From assembly GCA_964434385.1 (NCBI GenBank), contig CAYSUW010000014.1, positions 1-38,936 on the forward strand: a stretch of DNA of 38,936 bases, in the 5' to 3' direction. The position numbers and the translations under genes were made by a program. Origin of the DNA: GCA-002700125 sp964434385. Its GTDB lineage: Bacteria; Chloroflexota; Dehalococcoidia; Lucifugimonadales; Lucifugimonadaceae. The notes beneath the pieces are model-generated. The model saw nothing but the letters and a program-made list of their open reading frames with translations, was not told the DNA's origin and did not search any database. The stretch's first letter is position 1, and every line of letters begins with the position of its first letter. Shown here in pieces: positions 34,388 to 38,936 of this stretch.

Positions 34388-35476
34388 CTAATAATTTACT
34401 AAATGTGCGTATTTATCAAAATCTTCTACTGATGCTCTAGATAATTGAACCCAATGATCTGGAGAAACTTCAACTAATTCAGGTCTGATTAGAGCATCTT
34501 CAGGTTTGAATTTTAATGGCGAGCGAGGCGCAAAAGCATCTCCTTCAGGCAAATCCCATAACATTGGAGGTTGTCCTTCTATTTGTGTTAATCTACCTGA
34601 CTTTTCTTCTAATTTAGGCACAGAAGAGATGAGAGCTTTAGTATATTCATGTAAAGGATTATTGAAAATTGTCCTAACATCCGCAGATTCTACAATTCTA
34701 CCTGCATACATCACTGCGACTCTATCACACATTTTTGCAACAATTCCAAAATCATGTGTAATAAAGATTATTCCTACATCAGAATCTGCTTGAATTTGCT
34801 TTAATAACCTTAAATATGCAGCTTGAATAGTTACGTCCAATGATGTAGTAGGTTCATCAGCTATTAAAACAGTTGGAGCAGATGAAATTCCTATGGCTCC
34901 TACCACTCTTTGCCTCATTCCACCTGAAAGTTGATGAGGGAAGTCTTTAGCTCTAACTTCTGCAGCAGGAATCCTTACAGATCTCAATGATTCAACAATT
35001 TTTTCCCATAATGAATTCCCTTTTAATCCTTGATGAATTGATATAGCTTCCCCTACTTGACTAGAAACATTAAATACAGGATTCAAAGCTGTCATAGGAT
35101 CTTGTAATATCAAGGAAACTTCCCCACCTCTGACTTCAGTCATTTCATTTTCACTCAATTTCAAGATATCTCTACCATTAATAAATATTTCTCCGTCTTC
35201 AATAGTTCCTGGAGGGTTTGGAATTAATCTCATAATAGATAAGGATGTAACAGATTTACCTGATCCAGATTCTCCTACTATCCCCAAAGTCTCTCCTCTT
35301 TTCAAGTCAAAACTTACTCCATCTACTGCTTTTACAGTACCCCATTTTGTAGTAAAATTTGTTTTTAAATTCTTTACAGAAAGTATGACTTCATCTTTTA
35401 CTGTAGAGGGACCAAAATCATCTATATATTCTTTTGAATTTTTTTTATTTTTGGAAACTTTCTTTTTTGTTGCCAT
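34388..35476 (-). CDS. Oligopeptide/dipeptide ABC transporter ATP-binding protein (OppD/DppD-like)
   Basis: 362 aa; Lys-rich N-terminus, Walker A GESGSGKSVTS near residue 68, signature SGGMRQRVVGAIG, Walker B VLIADEPTTSLD, H-loop ITHDFG. The C-terminal family motif, normally with Cys at two places, reads PEGDAFAPRSPL and lacks both; the only Cys left is in the KMCDRVAV segment. GGTAGG precedes the ATG. It pairs with the OppF-like gene 20 bases on. Confidence 0.92.
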   Translation of the reverse strand: MATKKKVSKNKKNSKEYIDDFGPSTVKDEVILSVKNLKTNFTTKWGTVKAVDGVSFDLKRGETLGIVGESGSGKSVTSLSIMRLIPNPPGTIEDGEIFINGRDILKLSENEMTEVRGGEVSLILQDPMTALNPVFNVSSQVGEAISIHQGLKGNSLWEKIVESLRSVRIPAAEVRAKDFPHQLSGGMRQRVVGAIGISSAPTVLIADEPTTSLDVTIQAAYLRLLKQIQADSDVGIIFITHDFGIVAKMCDRVAVMYAGRIVESADVRTIFNNPLHEYTKALISSVPKLEEKSGRLTQIEGQPPMLWDLPEGDAFAPRSPLKFKPEDALIRPELVEVSPDHWVQLSRASVEDFDKYAHLVNY

Positions 35477-35560
35477 TTCCTACCTAACAAAACTATAAAA
35501 TTTCAATTGATTGAAGATTAAAAAAGTATATCATAATGAAAAATAAAATTTAACAAAAAA

Positions 35561-36931
35561 TTATAGTGAATCGGAAAATGTCTTTATAGATGCATTTATT
35601 CCTTCAACCATAAAATTAATTTCAGACTTATTTATAGATAAAGGTGGGCATATTGATATAACGTCACCTGCCCGGAAACTTACAATTCCATTACTAAAAA
35701 GATTATTAGTGATTTTTTTCATCAATTGCATTTCAATGGGAAATTTTTCTTTACTTTCTTTATCTTTAACAATTTCTACCGCTGCTAATAAACCTAAACC
35801 TCCTCTTACATCACCTACAATAGAATATTTCAATAATTCTTGAAGTTTTTCAAATAAATAGTTACCCATCAACTTAGAATTTTCAACCAAGTTTTCTTCC
35901 TCAATAATCTCTATATTTGCATTAGCTGCAGCTGTAGATATTGGATGCCCACCAAAAGTAATTAAATGATAAAACATTTCTTTCTGTCCACCTAAAAATG
36001 AATCAGCAATTTTTTTCGTTGCTATAACTGCGCCTAGTGGTGCATACCCACTAGTTATTCCTTTTGCAACAGTCGTGATATCAGGTTGAACTCCAAAGCA
36101 CTGTGCTCCAAACCATTCACCTAATCTTCCAAAACCATTTATAACTTCATCAGAAATTAAAACAACTTGATATTCATCTGCAATACGCCTTAAACCTTCC
36201 CAATAACTTTTTGGAGGAACATGAATTCCATTAGCTGCTGACACAGGTTCAGCTATTATTGCAGCAACTGTATCAGGATCATTTTGAATAATCACATGTT
36301 CCAATTCATTAATAAGCCATTCTGATATATCTTCTGGAGTTGGTTTTCCAGGTATAGGTGGCCTATAAGCATTATAATTTGCCACATGAATATTCCCTAT
36401 CATTTCAGGTCCCATAGGATCAGCAGTAAAAGTTCTACCCAAACTAACTGCCATAGCAGTAGAACCATGATATGAATTACGTCTAGAAATAACTTTATAA
36501 GCTCTTGGTTTTCCAGAATTTATCTGATATTTCTTTGCCATCTTAACCGCAGTTTCAACAGCTTCTGAACCTCCCGACACAAAAAAAGTTCTGCAATTTT
36601 TATCACTATAAATTTCAGATATTTTACCCGATAATAAAATAGTAGATTCAGTTGTAGAGTTTGCTGGAGGTGAAGATATTTCTGTCATTTGTTTATAAAC
36701 TGCATCAGCAATTTTTTTTCTTCCATAACCTGCAGACTTATACCATAGCCCTCCCATCATATCTAAATATTTATTACCCTCTATATCAGTAACCCAGCTT
36801 CCTTCACCATTAACAAATATTTTGGGGCCTTCATTTTTCCAATCATTAATCTGTACACCATGCATAAACAAATGGTCAGATGCAATATTTTTTAACTTCT
36901 CAAAATTATTATTTGATTTTTTTTCTTGCAT
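35561..36931 (-). CDS. Class III (omega-)aminotransferase
   Basis: PLP enzyme, 456 aa. PLP lysine K290 in TTVAKGITSGYAPLGAV, the phosphate-loop segment SGGSEAVE near 119-126, and ISDEVINGFGRLG (269-280) with the conserved Asp that binds the pyridine nitrogen. Typical of beta-alanine/omega-amino-acid--pyruvate aminotransferases; the exact amine is unknown. AAGGAA is spaced 7 bases from the ATG. It is divergent from tRNA-Asn; the shared region holds a palindrome with predicted promoters on both strands. Confidence 0.9.
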   Translation of the reverse strand: MQEKKSNNNFEKLKNIASDHLFMHGVQINDWKNEGPKIFVNGEGSWVTDIEGNKYLDMMGGLWYKSAGYGRKKIADAVYKQMTEISSPPANSTTESTILLSGKISEIYSDKNCRTFFVSGGSEAVETAVKMAKKYQINSGKPRAYKVISRRNSYHGSTAMAVSLGRTFTADPMGPEMIGNIHVANYNAYRPPIPGKPTPEDISEWLINELEHVIIQNDPDTVAAIIAEPVSAANGIHVPPKSYWEGLRRIADEYQVVLISDEVINGFGRLGEWFGAQCFGVQPDITTVAKGITSGYAPLGAVIATKKIADSFLGGQKEMFYHLITFGGHPISTAAANANIEIIEEENLVENSKLMGNYLFEKLQELLKYSIVGDVRGGLGLLAAVEIVKDKESKEKFPIEMQLMKKITNNLFSNGIVSFRAGDVISICPPLSINKSEINFMVEGINASIKTFSDSL

Positions 36932-36953
36932 TTTTAATTCCTTTTAAAAATAA

Positions 36954-36981
36954 ATTATAATATATTATTTCCAACTTGGAA
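36954..36981 (-). promoter_or_regulatory. Predicted promoter of the class III aminotransferase
   Basis: On the minus strand TTCCAA (36981-36976) and TATAAT (36959-36954) have a 16-base spacer; the leader to the ATG at 36931 is about 16 bases. The -35 box is half of a perfect 6-1-6 palindrome. Confidence 0.4.
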
Positions 36982-36996
36982 GAAGATCCTTATAAT
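36968..36996 (+). promoter_or_regulatory. Predicted promoter of tRNA-Asn
   Basis: TTTCCA (36968-36973), 17-base spacer, TATAAT (36991-36996), expected start about 11 bases before the mature tRNA. The -35 box overlaps the palindrome TTCCAACTTGGAA at 36969-36981. Confidence 0.5.
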
Positions 36997-37013
36997 AATC
37001 TCTAGTCATATTA

Positions 37014-37088
37014 TCCCGAGTAGCTCAGCGGTAGAGCGATCGGCTGTTAACCGATTGGTCGTAGGTTCGATTCCTACCTCGGGAGCCA
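37014..37088 (+). tRNA. tRNA-Asn (anticodon GTT)
   Basis: Acceptor TCCCGAG/CTCGGGA fully paired; anticodon stem ATCGG/CCGAT with loop CTGTTAA, anticodon GTT. T-arm GTAGG-TTCGATT-CCTAC, discriminator G at 37085 and encoded CCA at 37086-37088. Confidence 0.97.
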
Positions 37089-37100
37089 TTTTAAAATCAC

Positions 37101-37475
37101 CTAAGCATTTTTTACTAACATAGTTCCAGCTAGGAGAAAACCTAAGCATAAAATATTATTTAACAATACATTAGTAATTGCTAAGCCTATATGTTGATTT
37201 TTAAATAATTGAATAGTGTCAAAAGAAAAAGTAGAAAAAGTAGTTAATGCTCCTGCAAAACCAATTAAAATAACGCTACTCAACTGTGGACTTAATACTG
37301 CTTTTTCAGATGCAAGAGACCAAATCAATCCAAATAAAAAAGAACCCAAACAGTTTACTATTAAAGTGCCTACAGGAAAAGTAGTTCCTACAATAGTTTT
37401 TGTATAACTTGAAACACCAAATCGCATCAAAGAACCTACGCCTCCAAAAGCAAATACCAAAATTATTTTTTCCAT
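37101..37475 (-). CDS. crcB: Fluoride exporter (CrcB/Fluc)
   Basis: 124-aa fluoride channel subunit of the cytoplasmic membrane, four hydrophobic helices. Start at 37475, chosen because GGGAGAG lies just upstream; an in-frame extension to 37508 has no support. Conserved features: GGVGSLMRF at the N-terminus, NCLGSFLFG in helix 2 (pore Asn), GFAGALTTFSTFSFD in helix 3 (Phe box and central Na+ site). Fluc channels are dual-topology dimers; here a single copy is visible. No fluoride riboswitch is recognised in the 79-base divergent region. It ends 12 bases past tRNA-Asn, convergent with it. Confidence 0.92.
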   Translation of the reverse strand: MEKIILVFAFGGVGSLMRFGVSSYTKTIVGTTFPVGTLIVNCLGSFLFGLIWSLASEKAVLSPQLSSVILIGFAGALTTFSTFSFDTIQLFKNQHIGLAITNVLLNNILCLGFLLAGTMLVKNA

Positions 37476-37554
37476 AAATCTCTCCCTTTCTATTAAACTT
37501 ATAATCAATACATTAATCTATTATCTCAATTATTTTCTGTTATATTATAAAATT

Positions 37555-38322
37555 ATGAGCAAAGACCCCAAAGATCAATTTAATGCACAAGCTGAATTCT
37601 ATGCTAATAGCAAAGTCCATTCTTCAGGACAAAATTTAGAAATTATTTCTGATTATCTTGAAAACAAAAGATTTGATCTATCTCTAGATATAGCTACTGG
37701 AACAGGATTTACTGCTTTTGAATCCTCAAAAGTTTCAAAAAAAGTATTAGCTCTAGATATAGCTATAGAAATGATCAATCAAGCTAAAACACTTGCAAAA
37801 GAAAAAAGTATAAATAATATTCAGTTTGTAATAGCTTCAGCTGATAATCTACCTTACAAAAACAGTTATTTTGATTTAATTACCTGTAGAACAGGTACTC
37901 ATCATTTTGAAAATTTCGAAAAATCTTTAAAAGAAATGCATAGAACTTTAAAAGATAATGGCACATTGATAATTTCAGACACAATCACATCACAAGATAA
38001 TGACTTATCATCATGGCATCAAAAAGTTGAAATCATGAGAGACCCTAGCCATCAATCAAATTACTCTATCGAATCTTGGAAAGAATTATTTAATAACTTA
38101 AAATTTGAAGTGACAAAAATCATTCTAACTTCAGTTAAATTGACTTTAGATGATTGGATGACTACATCTGGCACTCCTCCAGATATTCAAAAAAAATTAA
38201 GAAAAATATGGGTTAATTCTGATAGTAAAACGAAAAAATATTTCAAAATAAGAGAAAAAGATAATCAGAATTTCAAATTTGAATGGCCTTGTGCTGTAAT
38301 GATAATTAAAAAGCAGATTTAA
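37555..38322 (+). CDS. Class I SAM-dependent methyltransferase
   Basis: 255 aa, UbiE/COQ5-like fold. AdoMet motif I DIATGTGFTAF near residue 45, acidic residue ending strand 2 (ALDIAIEMI), motif II/III around ADNLPYKNSYFDLITCRTGTHHF near residue 95, and LKDNGTLIISDT (motif post-III). Substrate unknown; possibilities include a quinone, lipid or small-molecule acceptor. No Shine-Dalgarno; a TATATT lies 8 bases before the ATG, so this mRNA may also be leaderless. It is divergent from crcB and convergent with tenA. Confidence 0.88.
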   Translation: MSKDPKDQFNAQAEFYANSKVHSSGQNLEIISDYLENKRFDLSLDIATGTGFTAFESSKVSKKVLALDIAIEMINQAKTLAKEKSINNIQFVIASADNLPYKNSYFDLITCRTGTHHFENFEKSLKEMHRTLKDNGTLIISDTITSQDNDLSSWHQKVEIMRDPSHQSNYSIESWKELFNNLKFEVTKIILTSVKLTLDDWMTTSGTPPDIQKKLRKIWVNSDSKTKKYFKIREKDNQNFKFEWPCAVMIIKKQI

Positions 38323-38325
38323 CTT

Positions 38326-38936
38326 TTACTTTAACAACCACGCAGATTCCCAAAAATCAATTTCAAATTCTATTCCACGTTTAAAGAGTTGAGAAAATTT
38401 TTCAATGTTTTCTTTATCAATATTTTTTCCAATTGAATTTACAAATGTTTTTAACCAATCAGTAACTTCTTGATACTCTTTAGAATTATAAGATTCTATC
38501 CATTTATAATGAAAAGAATCTGTATTTAATGATGAATTTCCAGATAACTCCTTACCAATCTCACTATAACCCCACTGACACGGCAGTAATGAAATAGCAA
38601 TAGACTCAATAGAATTGTTTTCAGCATTTTCCAAAAGAAAATTTGTATAATCTCTAGTAGAAGAAACAGCATTTGTATTCTCTAATTCTTCTTCAGAAAT
38701 TCCAAAATCTTTACAAAAACTTCTATGCAAATCCATCTCAGAATTCAGAGTTTCATCTAATAATGTTACCCATTTACTCATCATATTTTCACTATCAGAT
38801 TTTGAAGCGGCTATTGCTAGCACTTTACAATAATCAAATAAGAAAATGTAATCTTGTTTTAAGTAATATTGAAATTTATCTAATGACAGAGAACCATCAC
38901 CCAATCCTTTAACAAATGGATGTTCAGAATTTGCTA
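38326..38936 (-). CDS. tenA: TenA/thiaminase II family protein, N-terminus beyond the window edge
   Basis: The frame is open to the last base, so the start lies outside the window. The visible start (HPFVKGLGDGSL) is the usual TenA segment just after the first helix, and TTG at 38904 is therefore not the real start. Conserved residues: D-Y-I-F-L-F and the nucleophile region LLPCQWGYSEIG with the Cys, then FEIDFWESAW with the catalytic Glu at the C-terminus. TenA salvages the thiamin pyrimidine (hydrolysis of aminopyrimidine or thiamin) in the cytoplasm. It ends 3 bases after the methyltransferase stop, convergent. Confidence 0.9.
   Translation of the reverse strand, partial: ANSEHPFVKGLGDGSLSLDKFQYYLKQDYIFLFDYCKVLAIAASKSDSENMMSKWVTLLDETLNSEMDLHRSFCKDFGISEEELENTNAVSSTRDYTNFLLENAENNSIESIAISLLPCQWGYSEIGKELSGNSSLNTDSFHYKWIESYNSKEYQEVTDWLKTFVNSIGKNIDKENIEKFSQLFKRGIEFEIDFWESAWLLK

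Noticed and set aside
2618..37088. Genomic island bounded by tRNA genes
   Set aside because: Three tRNAs are intact with encoded CCA. No integrase, no tRNA-fragment direct repeats and no change in base composition were seen.

Overview
AT-rich bacterial chromosome (roughly one third G+C or less by eye) with densely packed genes, short leaders and several overlapping stop codons. No plasmid, phage, insertion-sequence or CRISPR signature was seen. The mix of enzymes suggests a free-living, probably marine heterotroph: a luciferase-like flavin monooxygenase, an RraA-type aldolase, several SDR, MDR and aldehyde dehydrogenases, oligopeptide ABC ATPases and many small lipoproteins. Thr-Pro-rich linkers on the lipoproteins, and the absence of outer-membrane assembly genes here, fit a low-GC Chloroflexota (SAR202/Dehalococcoidia-like). 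That assignment is inference; no rRNA is present to settle it.

Layout. 1-2.7 kb: O-antigen-ligase/TPR membrane protein, then tRNA-Leu(CAA). 2.7-7.6 kb: flavin monooxygenase, two GNAT acetyltransferases, a small secreted peptide, pgsA, an RluB-type pseudouridine synthase with a 47-codon membrane ORF behind it, and panB. 7.6-10.9 kb (minus strand): a catabolic run of D-2-hydroxyacid dehydrogenase, zinc alcohol dehydrogenase, a small lipoprotein and an RraA-type protein. 11-13 kb: S9 peptidase and a 48-aa peptide ending at a bidirectional terminator. 13.3-18 kb (minus): CBS protein, MFS exporter, aldehyde dehydrogenase, a nuclease lipoprotein and a secreted protein of unknown function. 18-24.8 kb: solitary DNA methyltransferase, UDP-glucose dehydrogenase, two Thr-Pro-rich lipoproteins, GT4 glycosyltransferase and a class V aminotransferase. 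25-27.7 kb: zinc-finger protein, lipoprotein and amidohydrolase. 27.7-31.5 kb (minus): acetoacetate-type cluster (49-aa basic peptide, acetoacetate-decarboxylase-fold protein, SDR, acetoacetyl-CoA synthetase). 31.6-38.9 kb: tRNA-Gln(UUG), an SDR lacking its catalytic Lys, a lipoprotein, OppF/OppD ATPases, class III aminotransferase, tRNA-Asn(GUU), CrcB, a methyltransferase and a TenA protein cut by the window edge.

The least explained content is a set of secreted proteins. Three genes far apart (13.3, 25.9 and 32.7 kb) appear to be paralogues of one unnamed domain. One lipoprotein carries three copies of a four-cysteine repeat. Four small ORFs of 47-59 codons sit in operon-like positions. The most coherent metabolic unit is the acetoacetate-type cluster, in which the decarboxylase-fold enzyme appears to lack the second active-site lysine of true decarboxylases.
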